Assembly: GCA_022448925.1 (NCBI GenBank) | Contig: JAKVCP010000015.1 | Location: 1 to 62,626 of the forward strand | DNA length: 62,626 bases | Origin: Paracoccaceae bacterium | Lineage (GTDB): Bacteria > Pseudomonadota > Alphaproteobacteria > Rhodobacterales > Rhodobacteraceae | Reading direction: 5' to 3' | Shown: positions 28,696 to 37,467 of the stretch, piece by piece | Layout: each line of letters starts with the position of its first letter | Numbering within the stretch: the first letter of the stretch is position 1 | Program-made: the position numbers and the translations under genes | The notes under the pieces: model-generated | What the model was told of the DNA's origin: nothing | Seen by the model: only the letters and a program-made list of their open reading frames with translations | Database searches by the model: none

Positions 28696-29658
28696 CTAAT
28701 CCAAGCTGTCAGCCAACCAATTTTGCAGCATCGTATGCGCTATGGAGCCTTTTCGGGCGGGTTTCAGCCAGTCACTTTCACCGTACATTGCCCGCATCAA
28801 ATCTTCTCGGGTGACCCAGCGCGCGTCTTCAATCTCATGTGGGTCGATCGTGATCTGGGTGGTTTCGGCACGGCCTGTACAGCCAAACATCAGCGATGAG
28901 GGAAAGGCCCAGGGCTGGCTGGCCAAATAGCTGACCGGCCCGACCTTCACCTGCGTTTCTTCCATCACTTCGCGCCGAACGGCGGCCTCTAGCGTTTCGC
29001 CGGGCTCGACAAAGCCGGCCAGGCAAGAATACATCCCCTCGGGCCACCCAGGTGACCGCCCGAGCAACGTGGAATTTCCATGTGTGATCAGCATGATCAC
29101 CACAGGATCAGTGCGCGGAAAGTGCGCAGCGCCGCAGGCCGGACATTTGCGTTGCCAGCCTGCGGAACTCATCTGTGATTCGTGCCCGCATTGCGAACAA
29201 TACCGATGTGACCGATGCCACCCCAAAAGCGACTTGCCGGTCGCCAAGAGTTCGGCGTCTCGGGCCGAAAGACCCATCATGATCTGGCGCAGTTCAGCAA
29301 AACGGCTGCCCTTTGGCAGATCGGGGTGTCTTTGTTCGGTCAGATCAAGAAAACCGCCGGTTGGGGCGGTTTCTGTGTCTTCGGGCGTCCAGGCTCCCAA
29401 ATCAAAGGCAAAGATCCCGGCGGAACCGTCACGTCCCAGAAAAACACGTTCTGAAATATCCGAAAGCACCGGATGACTCATCGGAAGCCGTTCGGCGACG
29501 ATCTCAGCCTCTCCGGTTATCAGCGGCTTGCCACGCCAAAACAACAATGCACAGCTGCCCGGTGCAGCGGCAAGCTCCGCCAGCGCGGCTTCATCGTTGC
29601 GCAGTTCGGCCGCCCGGTCCAGGCCAGACCCTGCAAAGGCCAATGTGTCCAGATTCAT
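28696..29658 (-). CDS. nudC: NAD(+) diphosphatase / RNA decapping Nudix hydrolase NudC
   Basis: NudC hydrolyses NAD(H) and removes NAD caps from RNA. The 320-residue protein has the zinc ribbon CSQCGH...CPACGA near the middle, the Nudix box GFVEPGETLEAAVRREVMEE, and the NudC-specific SQPWAFPSSLM downstream. N-terminal sequence is less conserved, as usual. It is divergent from the CpdB-like gene, with about 190 bases between them. Confidence 0.93.
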   Translation of the reverse strand: MNLDTLAFAGSGLDRAAELRNDEAALAELAAAPGSCALLFWRGKPLITGEAEIVAERLPMSHPVLSDISERVFLGRDGSAGIFAFDLGAWTPEDTETAPTGGFLDLTEQRHPDLPKGSRFAELRQIMMGLSARDAELLATGKSLLGWHRSHRYCSQCGHESQMSSAGWQRKCPACGAAHFPRTDPVVIMLITHGNSTLLGRSPGWPEGMYSCLAGFVEPGETLEAAVRREVMEETQVKVGPVSYLASQPWAFPSSLMFGCTGRAETTQITIDPHEIEDARWVTREDLMRAMYGESDWLKPARKGSIAHTMLQNWLADSLD

Positions 29659-29849
29659 CGCCTACCCCATTTTGTCACCGCACGAGTGCCACGAGAACGC
29701 TCAGATTGCCAGCAGCGACATTGCGCCTCGTCAAAGTCGCGGATCAATCCAAGGTCAAACCTTTCACTGAAGGACAACTTGAGCTAGCATCGAGGTCATT
29801 AGTTTACTCTACAGTTGCGCATGTATTGGATTTCGAGAAGGTCGATCCA

Positions 29850-31694
29850 ATGAAAAGTTTACACGGTTACCCCTCATCAGTCCGAACAGACGAGGACTCT
29901 GGGTCGGTTGTTGAACTTTGCATATTGTGCACGTGTGATCTGCACATGGCGCTTCGCGACTACGACTATTTTGACGATGCACCCAGCCAAACAGGCGCGC
30001 TGTCCCGTCTCGCACCACTGATTGATCGGATGCGTCGCGCACATGGGTGCACACTTTTGTTCGATGCGGGTGATATTTTGCAGGGCGACCCGACCGGAGA
30101 CCTTTTGGCCGCTGATTTCGCGGCTGGACACCGACGCCCCCACCCGATGATCCAGGCCATGAACGAAATTGGGTATGACGCCGCAATTGCAGGCAATCAT
30201 GACCTGAATTTCGGGTTGGGTTTTGCGAAACATGCCTTTGACCAAGCAAAATTTCCTCTTGTGCTGTCACATGGACCCTTGCGCGACAAACTGGACTTTT
30301 TGCCCAGCGCTATTCTTGAAAGACAGATCCAAGATCATTTGGGCACGACCATGACCCTTCGAATTGGCGTGCTTGGCATTTTGCCTCCGGGTATTCTGGC
30401 AAAGTCGGACGTGGATGGTGACTGCCTTGAAAGCGCGCGATTGATCGAAACTCAGATCCAGGATCAGGTTGAAACACTCCGTGCCAATGGTGCAGATCTT
30501 GTGATTGCGCTGTCTCACTCAGGCGCAAACGATACAAAGGGCACTGCATTTGTCGATGCCACTGTCGTTCCATTGGTACAAATGTCCGGGATCGATGCAA
30601 TCATCTGCGGTCACACGCACCAGGTTTTCCCCAAAGTGGATCAAACACTCGGCCGGACTGCGCATGCGATGTCCGGCCTTGTGCAAGGAAAGCCGGTTGT
30701 GCAGGCGGGATATCGCGGCGCCCACCTGGGCCACATCTTAGTCACGCTGAAAAAGACAGGTTCAACTTGGCAGCGCGTCGGCGCCAAGGTGGACATTTTG
30801 TCAGTCCAGTCCACTACGGGCCCTACCGCTGAGGCCCCGCGAATCCTTGAATTGTCCGATGACGTCCACGCGCGCACTCTCACAGCCTTGCGACAAACCG
30901 TCGGTCGCATCGCCCATCCTATGCACGACTACTTTGCAGATTTGGGACATGACAACTGTGGCGCGTTGATTGGTCAGGCAAAAATTGAATTTGCAAAATC
31001 CCGATCGGAGGTTTTGGGGCTGTCTGGCATCCCCGTGCTGGCGCTGACCTCGTCATTCCGCCCAGGGAGACGCGAGTCGCCGCATTTCATCGAAATTGAA
31101 CGTGGCCCGATCCTGGCACGCCATATCTGTGCCATGTACCCCTTTCCCAACCGATTGAACCTGGTGAAGTTGAACAGGGACCAAGTGTTCCAGATTGCCA
31201 ACGCGACAGCGCAGAAATTCAACAGTATTTTGCCTGATGTCGTCGATCAGAAACTGACAAACGAATCTGTACCCGCCTATGAGATCGAGACACTTCGCGG
31301 CCTGACTTGCACGCTTGATCTCAGCAGAAGCTGCGAATCACGAATCACAAAGATGGATTTGCACTGCCAGAATGAAACCGAGCATCCTGAATTCGTTGTG
31401 GCAATCAGCGACTTCCGCACAACTGCGTTGGGACTGGAACCGTTCATCGTGGACCAAGCCGACATAACCGTTCCCGACCTTGTCCACAGATATTTGAGTG
31501 CGCAGGCAGAGGTGTCTCTGCAAGCGGCACCGGGATGGGTCTTTGCGCCGATCGAAGGCGCGTCAGTCAAGCTACGCACCGGTATTGGGGCGCGACGCTT
31601 TCTCAGCGACATCGCCCACTACAGACCCAAAGATCTTGGCACGGACGAAAACGGATTTCTGTGGTTGCGCGCAGATCTAAGTTCAAAGATGTGA
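29850..31694 (+). CDS. CpdB/UshA-like metallophosphoesterase, apparently without a signal peptide
   Basis: The 614-residue product has the two-metal phosphoesterase motifs in order (CDLHMAL, DAGDILQGD, AGNHDLNFG, SHSG, GHTHQVFP) and a C-terminal nucleotide-binding domain with ARHICAMYPFPNRLNLVKL, closest to 2',3'-cyclic-nucleotide 2'-phosphodiesterase/3'-nucleotidase CpdB. Family members are normally periplasmic, but this N-terminus (MKSLHGYPSSVRTDEDSG) has no signal peptide. The ATG at 29850 has AGAAGG eight bases upstream. A longer open frame to 29313 runs antisense through nudC and was rejected. A cytoplasmic nucleotidase role is inferred. Confidence 0.82.
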   Translation: MKSLHGYPSSVRTDEDSGSVVELCILCTCDLHMALRDYDYFDDAPSQTGALSRLAPLIDRMRRAHGCTLLFDAGDILQGDPTGDLLAADFAAGHRRPHPMIQAMNEIGYDAAIAGNHDLNFGLGFAKHAFDQAKFPLVLSHGPLRDKLDFLPSAILERQIQDHLGTTMTLRIGVLGILPPGILAKSDVDGDCLESARLIETQIQDQVETLRANGADLVIALSHSGANDTKGTAFVDATVVPLVQMSGIDAIICGHTHQVFPKVDQTLGRTAHAMSGLVQGKPVVQAGYRGAHLGHILVTLKKTGSTWQRVGAKVDILSVQSTTGPTAEAPRILELSDDVHARTLTALRQTVGRIAHPMHDYFADLGHDNCGALIGQAKIEFAKSRSEVLGLSGIPVLALTSSFRPGRRESPHFIEIERGPILARHICAMYPFPNRLNLVKLNRDQVFQIANATAQKFNSILPDVVDQKLTNESVPAYEIETLRGLTCTLDLSRSCESRITKMDLHCQNETEHPEFVVAISDFRTTALGLEPFIVDQADITVPDLVHRYLSAQAEVSLQAAPGWVFAPIEGASVKLRTGIGARRFLSDIAHYRPKDLGTDENGFLWLRADLSSKM

Positions 31695-31726
31695 CGAGCG
31701 ACAGTTGGCACGCGTACGTTTGCGCA

Positions 31727-31755
31727 TTGTATCCGCTGTGGGCAGCGCTTATACT
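31727..31755 (+). promoter_or_regulatory. Promoter of the SRP RNA gene
   Basis: TTGTAT and TATACT are separated by exactly 17 bases, and the -10 box ends eight bases before the predicted first base of the RNA at 31764. Both boxes match consensus well. Confidence 0.7.
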
Positions 31756-31763
31756 GCATAGTC

Positions 31764-31857
31764 GAGAGGTTGGCGCGGGCGAGCGCCTCGCCAACCCGGT
31801 CAGGTCCGGAAGGAAGCAGCCGTAACGAGCCCCGCTTGGGTCGTTGTCCAGCCTCTC
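31764..31857 (+). ncRNA. ffs: Signal recognition particle RNA (4.5S type)
   Basis: The central loop text GGTCAGGTCCGGAAGGAAGC is the hallmark of bacterial SRP RNA. It is enclosed by helices, with the outer ends GAGAGGTTGG (31764-31773) and CCAGCCTCTC (31848-31857) forming a continuous ten-pair helix including one G-T pair. The 94-base length fits the small bacterial type. The RNA binds Ffh and directs membrane protein targeting. Ends are inferred from the helix. Confidence 0.95.
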
Positions 31858-32096
31858 ACCTCAATCCTGCAAATCTCATACGCAAAAAACCGTCTACTTT
31901 CGCGCCCCGGCAGGCGTCACAACAGGCGTCACAGGCACAGGTCGTGAGACATCAGTGGTGTTCACAGGGCTAATCTGACAAACGCAGCGCCCAACACATA
32001 GGGCCATCAGGTTCGATGTTTTGCCCCTGATCTGACCCAAATCGCCGATGTTACAGCCAAAGGGTCTGCGACCACGTCACAGCCTGCGGGCCGGGC
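31858..32096. other. Intergenic region downstream of the SRP RNA
   Basis: No gene is seen. Near-repeats of CAGGCGTCACA occur at about 31911-31937 (AGGCGTCACAACAGGCGTCA). No T-rich hairpin terminator was found. Confidence 0.5.
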
Positions 32097-32699
32097 TTAG
32101 CCTCGTGCGTTGACGGCATCGTAGGCCATACGGAACAGCTTGGCGAAGAAGACTGCATAATAGGCTAGAAACACCGCGCAGAAGACATCAATTAGGATCG
32201 AAAATTCAAACGCCAACGACACCACGTACAGGACAAAATAGACGTATTTAACCCTCAAGATCAGCGGGATACCGGCGCCGAGGAATTTACACAGAACGAT
32301 CAGGTAGATCGCATTGATGTAAAAAAACGCAAACAGAATATTGGCAAAGGCATTCGCATCCAGCCAGACAACGGCGCCGACAGCGACAAAGATGACACCC
32401 ACTTGATCCGCAAAGATGTCCAACATCGATCCGCCTTGGCTTTGCGACCCCGTCAACCGCGCCAAAGGACCATCCAAACCGTCCATCAGGACATAGAGAC
32501 CCAGCAGAACCGCGGTCAATATCCAGAAATCAGCCGGGATCAAAGAGGCCGCGAGGGCCGCAAGAATGCCGGCAATGCTTAACCCGGCGGGCGTTATGCC
32601 GCGTGCTGCAAGCGCCGTGACCACTGGGCGAAAGAACTGGTCGCGTTTTTTCGCGAACTCAGCCTGCTTTTCGACTTCCGCGTCGTTGAAGTAGTCCAT
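32097..32699 (-). CDS. CDP-alcohol phosphatidyltransferase family protein
   Basis: The 200-residue membrane protein has the family signature at about residues 75-100: DGLDGPLAR, then a spaced Gly, and Asp-(three)-Asp in SMLDIFADQ. These residues bind metal and the CDP-activated lipid or alcohol. Several hydrophobic segments surround it. The start at 32699 (MDYFNDAEVEKQ) has GAGG upstream; the longer frame is not needed. It is divergent from the glycosyltransferase gene, so a shared role in envelope lipid or glycan synthesis is possible. The precise substrate is not known. Confidence 0.85.
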   Translation of the reverse strand: MDYFNDAEVEKQAEFAKKRDQFFRPVVTALAARGITPAGLSIAGILAALAASLIPADFWILTAVLLGLYVLMDGLDGPLARLTGSQSQGGSMLDIFADQVGVIFVAVGAVVWLDANAFANILFAFFYINAIYLIVLCKFLGAGIPLILRVKYVYFVLYVVSLAFEFSILIDVFCAVFLAYYAVFFAKLFRMAYDAVNARG

Positions 32700-32778
32700 T
32701 CTGGTTGATTTCCTCTTTGCCTCTCGGCTACCACTCGTGTCGCTTTGATTTTGCCCCGAACACGCAGAGGCACCTTGA

Positions 32779-33486
32779 ATGTCCAATCACCAGGGCCCCG
32801 AACAAGCGATCAGTGTGGTCATGCCATTTTACGGCGATCCAAGCCATTTCCGTGCAATCAGCCTGCCGTTCCTTAAAGAAAATCGATCAGCCTTTCAAGA
32901 AGTTGTGCTGGTGAACGGCAATCCAGACCCGATTGAGCTTCCCCCCTGGGCAGAGGGCTTTGTGACACAAGTGATGTCAGAGCCTGGCCGCGGTCGACAG
33001 CTGCATGTCGGGACGCTTTCGGCGCTTGGAACCTGGTTTCTGTTTCTGCACAGCGATACGAGCCTGATTGGAAACTGGCAGCGGTCCATGGCGGATCATA
33101 CAGCCCAAGACGATGCAAAGCCCGCAGTCTTTCGACTGACCTATGACGAAGACACACCGGCCGGATGGCTGGTTGGACGATGGGGCACATTGCGAACACG
33201 GCTTTTCGGCGTCCCCTATGGCGATCAGGGTTTGCTGATATCGCGGCGGGACTATCTTGCAGTCGGTGGCTTCAATACGACATTTCCGCTTATGGAAGAC
33301 GTTGACCTGATTGCCCGGCTAGGAGGGCGCTCAGGGATCAAGCTTCTGGATGGGGCAACGCGAACCAGTTTTGAAAAATATCGCGCCGAAGGCTGGCTGC
33401 GGCGCGGCGCAAAACACTGGTACTACTATTTTCTGTATCGGCGTGGCGTCAGTCCAACCGAACTTTACAAGCGTTATTACCGATGA
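32779..33486 (+). CDS. Family 2 glycosyltransferase (TIGR04283-like)
   Basis: The 235-residue protein has an N-terminal GT-A domain (ISVVMPFYGDPSHFRAISL), the conserved GRGRQLHVGTLSALG, the DXD-like HSDTS and a C-terminal MEDVDLIARLGGRSGIK. This pattern resembles TIGR04283 rSAM-associated glycosyltransferases. The acceptor sugar is unknown. It is divergent from the phosphatidyltransferase gene and has no close downstream partner. Confidence 0.8.
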   Translation: MSNHQGPEQAISVVMPFYGDPSHFRAISLPFLKENRSAFQEVVLVNGNPDPIELPPWAEGFVTQVMSEPGRGRQLHVGTLSALGTWFLFLHSDTSLIGNWQRSMADHTAQDDAKPAVFRLTYDEDTPAGWLVGRWGTLRTRLFGVPYGDQGLLISRRDYLAVGGFNTTFPLMEDVDLIARLGGRSGIKLLDGATRTSFEKYRAEGWLRRGAKHWYYYFLYRRGVSPTELYKRYYR

Positions 33487-33773
33487 CATCTGCGCCGGTC
33501 TGCGCACCTGCCACGCCGTCAGATGTGTCAAACTCATCATTCTGGATCACGGGACGACAGCTCTGAAATTGTCCTCTCAGCGCGATCAGGTGCGGGCATA
33601 TCTGCGCCGCTGCCCTGCAAATGCCCATCAGCGCTTTTGCAGGACACAAGTATTCACGCAGATGTTATTGATTATCGTGGCACCTGACCGGAAAGCTCGA
33701 ATTGCTTTGCGTCCAGAAGTTTGCCAGAACTCACCAGGCGTGTTAAACAACCTCATTGGAGAAGGATGCAGTT

Positions 33774-34178
33774 TTGAAACATTTTTTATCAGCATTTTCG
33801 GTTGTTTGCCTTTGTGCAACGATAGGCCAGGCAGGTGATTTGGCGATCTATGCAAAGAACGTGGATGACCGCGTGGACATCTACTATAACGGTGCGCATC
33901 AAGCGTCGTGCACGTGGGCCAAAAACCCCGGCTGCAATACGGGCGTGAACGGCAGCGCATCAGGCACCATTGAGGTGCGGTTTAAACTTACGAATTTCGT
34001 GTACAAAGGCGTATGTCTGCTTGGCAAGGGAAAGTGCGGCAAGGCGGCCGGTGACTTTTACATCGAACACAATGGCGCCGTCATCTGGTCCGAAGGCTTT
34101 GCCGCGCGCGACAATACCGAAGGCGTCAAGTTCGACAGGACCTTGACCTGTAACCTGTCGACGAACACATGTAAGTGA
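33774..34178 (+). CDS. Small secreted cysteine-containing protein
   Basis: Starting at TTG 33774, which has GGAGAAGGA about eight bases upstream, the product is 134 residues with a signal peptide ending near TIGQA. The mature part has cysteines at irregular spacing (ASCTWAKNPGCNTG, VCLLGKGKCG, TLTCNLSTNTC), suggesting disulfides, and is rich in beta-type residues. I recognise no family. It is the first gene of a plus-strand series with the metacaspase, 80 bases upstream of it. A TTG at 33756 is a less likely start. Confidence 0.65.
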   Translation: MKHFLSAFSVVCLCATIGQAGDLAIYAKNVDDRVDIYYNGAHQASCTWAKNPGCNTGVNGSASGTIEVRFKLTNFVYKGVCLLGKGKCGKAAGDFYIEHNGAVIWSEGFAARDNTEGVKFDRTLTCNLSTNTCK

Positions 34179-34258
34179 CGCAGATCTGACCCTGCTGCTG
34201 TAGGGCGGCTATGGCTATGGCGCGGGACATTTTTGCAAGCGACAAACAGGAGGCCAGA

Positions 34259-35779
34259 TTGCAGATTTTTCGAAATGTCTTCGCGGTGGTCTCTGCGTGT
34301 GTTCTGATTTTTGGTCTTTCTGCCAAAGCCGCCCAGGCAAACAGAACGGCGCTTGTCATCGGGAATGCCTCTTATCAGCATGCAGGGGCGCTCAAGAATC
34401 CAGTCAATGACGCCCGTGCGATGGCGGCCAAGCTTTCAGCACTCGGGTTCAATGTGGTTGAAGGGTACGATCTTGACTATGTTGGCACGCTGCGCAGCAT
34501 GCGGGACTTTGCCCGGGCGTCTTACGGGGCCGACGTCGCGTTGGTTTACTATGCCGGACATGGGATTGCCGTTGACGGGCAAAACTACCTTGTGCCGACC
34601 GATGCGCGCCTCGACAGCCCTTCGGATTGGAAATTTCAGCTCTATGCGGTTGCCGACCTGATCGAAATGCTGAACCAGAACGCGGATGTGGCCCTGCTGT
34701 TTCTTGACGCCTGCCGCGACAATCCCCTGTCCAACATCCTGGCGCAATCGCGCGGGCTCGCAACGCGCAGTGCCGCTGACCGCGGCTTGAGCCCCATTCA
34801 GGCGCCGACCCGCGGGGCCGGTATCGCTGTGGCGTTTGCCACCAGTCCCGGCCAGGTGGCCAGCGACGGCGAAGGTGCGCACAGCCCGTTTGCAGCGGCT
34901 TTGCTTACCCATATCGACCTGCCCAACACGGATATCATGGAAGTCATGAGCCGGGTGACCGGGGATGTCTACAAATCGACCAACGAGGTGCAGCGCCCTT
35001 GGTTCAATGCCTCGTTGACGGGAACAGTCGTTCTGAACCCGCGCGAGGTCGACGTCACCCCTCAGATCGCATCACCCAAGCCGGCAGAAAACGATGCAAG
35101 CATCCAGCAACTGATGTTCCAGGCCGCGATGCAAAGCAATGATATCGCAGATTTCCAAGCGTATCTGGCCGTCTACCCAGAGGGCCTTTTTGCACCGCTG
35201 GCGCGCAACGCAATCGCAAGACTGGACCAAAACCACACGGCCAAGGTTGAAGAGCAATCCTCTGAGGATCCCCAGACCAGCGCACAAAAGCCGGCAGAGG
35301 ATGTGCTGGAACGGGGCTCGGTCGACGTCGCAAAACTGGCCATCGAAACAGATATCCAGGCTCCGGTATCACTCGGAGTGGAACCGAACCATGAAGAAAC
35401 TGAATCCGCGTTGAACCTGCGCCGTTCAGATCGACGCGAGATCCAGATCCGCCTGACCCTGCTGGGCCACAAACTCGGAGGGGCGGACGGCCTTTGGGGC
35501 AAAAAGACGCGTTCGGCTATTTCAGCATGGCAAGAAACATCCGGTCACGCGCCCACCGGCTATGTGACCAGGGATCAGATTGCCATCCTCGAGCAGGACA
35601 GTGAAACGCTGTATCAGTCGCATCTGAAAAAAATCGCTGCCCGGAATGCCGCAGCGCAGGCCGCAGCGGCCCGACAAGCGGCCGAGCCCGCAGACGCCCC
35701 CGCGGCGCCTTTGGCACAGTCAAACCGGTCAAACAATCTTGGCAGTTCTTCAGGCGTGTCATTCGGCGTTCTAAAATGA
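34259..35779 (+). CDS. Secreted metacaspase-like (C14) protein with peptidoglycan-binding domain
   Basis: TTG 34259, with AGGAGG five bases upstream, gives 506 residues and a clear signal peptide (MQIFRNVFAVVSACVLIF, ending near KAAQA). A caspase-like domain follows, starting NRTALVIGNASYQHAGALKN, with catalytic His101 in YYAGHGI and Cys152 in FLDACRDNP. A spacer follows, then a PG_binding_1-like segment near 390-445 (REIQIRLTLLGHKLGGADGL, then WGKKTRSAISAWQ), and an Ala-rich tail. Both catalytic residues are present, so it is probably an active Arg/Lys-specific peptidase of the periplasm or cell wall. Targets are unknown. A start at 34211 would hide the signal peptide. Confidence 0.85.
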   Translation: MQIFRNVFAVVSACVLIFGLSAKAAQANRTALVIGNASYQHAGALKNPVNDARAMAAKLSALGFNVVEGYDLDYVGTLRSMRDFARASYGADVALVYYAGHGIAVDGQNYLVPTDARLDSPSDWKFQLYAVADLIEMLNQNADVALLFLDACRDNPLSNILAQSRGLATRSAADRGLSPIQAPTRGAGIAVAFATSPGQVASDGEGAHSPFAAALLTHIDLPNTDIMEVMSRVTGDVYKSTNEVQRPWFNASLTGTVVLNPREVDVTPQIASPKPAENDASIQQLMFQAAMQSNDIADFQAYLAVYPEGLFAPLARNAIARLDQNHTAKVEEQSSEDPQTSAQKPAEDVLERGSVDVAKLAIETDIQAPVSLGVEPNHEETESALNLRRSDRREIQIRLTLLGHKLGGADGLWGKKTRSAISAWQETSGHAPTGYVTRDQIAILEQDSETLYQSHLKKIAARNAAAQAAAARQAAEPADAPAAPLAQSNRSNNLGSSSGVSFGVLK

Positions 35780-35827
35780 ACAAGAGACGCCCGCCCACAC
35801 GTGACACATTCGAAGGGGCTGTTTTGT

Positions 35828-36667
35828 ATGACGCCTAACCCGCATCTGCGCCGAATCGACACACATTTTCACGCCAACATCCAATTACGCAGCCGCAGCG
35901 CACGCGCAAAAATCGCCTCGGCCTTGCTGGCGCGCATGCGGCATTTGGACATTCTGTGTTCGACGGAACACGTCTACAAGGATCCGCTGGCGGCCTTTGA
36001 TTTTCTTGACAGCATCGTGCGCGGCGCAGGTTTGCCCATCGACATATTGCCCGCGGTCGAAAACATCTCGCGCGAGGGTGTCGAGCTGATCCAAATCGCA
36101 CAGACGCGACAGGACCTGGCTGCCTTGCTGCGGGAAAAGCCCGGATACGCCCTGACCATCGAAGACCTGGCTGAAAAGGGGACCGTGCCTTTCATCTCGA
36201 TCCTGCCACATCCTTATTCGCCCAGCAAAACCGGCGCCGTGACCGGGCTAGGCAAAGACCGTGCCAAACGTCTCTTTGATCGCGTCGATTTCATCGAAGC
36301 CGGAAACGGTGCTTTTTTTGATTTGCCACGTTATGTGCAACACCGGCCTGCCATGGCCGAGAAGATCAAGAACACCGAAACCTTTCCCCGGGCGGAACTT
36401 CCGCAAAGTGTGGGATCAAGCTATGGGTCGGATGCACATTTCCCGTCAGAGCTTGGCCTGCATTGCCTGCTGCCCGTCCGTCCCGGAGAAACGAATTTTG
36501 AGGCCCTGTCGAAGCGTCCACAAATGGAGGCGGCCTCCAGTGATGAGACCATCAACGCCAACAAGCACCTGCGCCTGATGGCCAATCTTGGCATTTCAGG
36601 CGTCGAATACCTGCAAAAGCAGGTATTTCGCGTTGTGGGTGCCAAGACAGTCCGAGACCCGCAATGA
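35828..36667 (+). CDS. PHP-like metal-dependent hydrolase domain protein
   Basis: The 279-residue protein opens with RRIDTHFHANIQLRSRS, a His-x-His motif typical of PHP-type metal sites, and continues with CSTEHVYKDPLAAFDF, ILPAVENISREG, ILPHPYSP and SYGSDAHFPSELG, where His and Asp residues recur at the spacing expected of that fold. PHP proteins include phosphatases and polymerase-associated exonucleases; the substrate here is not known. It starts at ATG 35828, about 50 bases after the metacaspase gene, and overlaps the next gene in ATGA. Confidence 0.72.
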   Translation: MTPNPHLRRIDTHFHANIQLRSRSARAKIASALLARMRHLDILCSTEHVYKDPLAAFDFLDSIVRGAGLPIDILPAVENISREGVELIQIAQTRQDLAALLREKPGYALTIEDLAEKGTVPFISILPHPYSPSKTGAVTGLGKDRAKRLFDRVDFIEAGNGAFFDLPRYVQHRPAMAEKIKNTETFPRAELPQSVGSSYGSDAHFPSELGLHCLLPVRPGETNFEALSKRPQMEAASSDETINANKHLRLMANLGISGVEYLQKQVFRVVGAKTVRDPQ

Positions 36668-37467
36668 AATCACTGTTGGCCGCGATTCTTCTTTTTGGTT
36701 GGCCCGTTCAATCGTTTGCCGAGTGTCATTGGCAGGTACACGGGCCCACGCCGCTTGCACCTGCCTATCTGCCACAGGGACTGTCCCATGATGACCGGGG
36801 CGTGATCCTGGCGCTTTACTCAAAACGGAACACGCCGCGTGTTGTCTTTTATCGATACGACACAACCTGGAGACGTCTTGCGGGCAATCCAGGTCCGTTG
36901 CGACACACCAGCGGGATACTTCCGTTTGGCCAGGACCATATCCTGATCGATTATGAAACAGGCCTGATCGGCTTGGCTCATTTCGGACCGAACGCCTATG
37001 ACCTCAAGGCCGTTTTTTCGACAGGCGAACGTCGTATCAGTTCCGGCTTTTTGTTCCACGACGCGGGGACGGACTATCTGATCGTGTCGACGTTTGGTGT
37101 TCTGGGTCGCCATCTGTGGTTCAACCTAGCCGATTTGACGGCGCATCGAGCCGCCGGTGGAACACTGACAGCGGCTCGGACGACCCAGGCCAGCGCCTTT
37201 GTTCAAGGGAATGTCCGTTTGCAAGATGGAACTGTTCTGGAAGCGACAAACAAGATCGGCGCCGATACCGTCAATGTCTTGTCTTTTCGACCCGACCGGC
37301 AAGACTTTGGAAAATCCTTCAGCCTGAAGTACCCTCTGAAATACATTGAGGATTTGACCGTATTCAACGGTCGGCTATATACCACGGATGAAAAGGATTT
37401 CGCATTGGTGTCGAGGTCGCTCTCGCAGGAGTGTGCCACACAGCGACAGGTCCGAGACGGCAGCTGA
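36664..37467 (+). CDS. Secreted hypothetical protein, possibly beta-propeller
   Basis: The 267-residue product has a signal peptide ending near VQSFA and a mature part with repeated beta-rich segments such as GVILALYSKRNTPRVVFYRY, HILIDYETGLIGLAHFG and YLIVSTFGVLGRHLWF. The pattern is consistent with a propeller but no family is named. It overlaps the PHP-like gene in ATGA, so it is translated with it. A role linked to the metacaspase is only suggested by neighbourhood. Confidence 0.7.
   Translation: MKSLLAAILLFGWPVQSFAECHWQVHGPTPLAPAYLPQGLSHDDRGVILALYSKRNTPRVVFYRYDTTWRRLAGNPGPLRHTSGILPFGQDHILIDYETGLIGLAHFGPNAYDLKAVFSTGERRISSGFLFHDAGTDYLIVSTFGVLGRHLWFNLADLTAHRAAGGTLTAARTTQASAFVQGNVRLQDGTVLEATNKIGADTVNVLSFRPDRQDFGKSFSLKYPLKYIEDLTVFNGRLYTTDEKDFALVSRSLSQECATQRQVRDGS

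Noticed and set aside
29313-29849. N-terminal extension of the CpdB-like frame back into nudC
   Set aside because: It would be antisense to nudC and adds no signal peptide; a better start with a binding site is at 29850.
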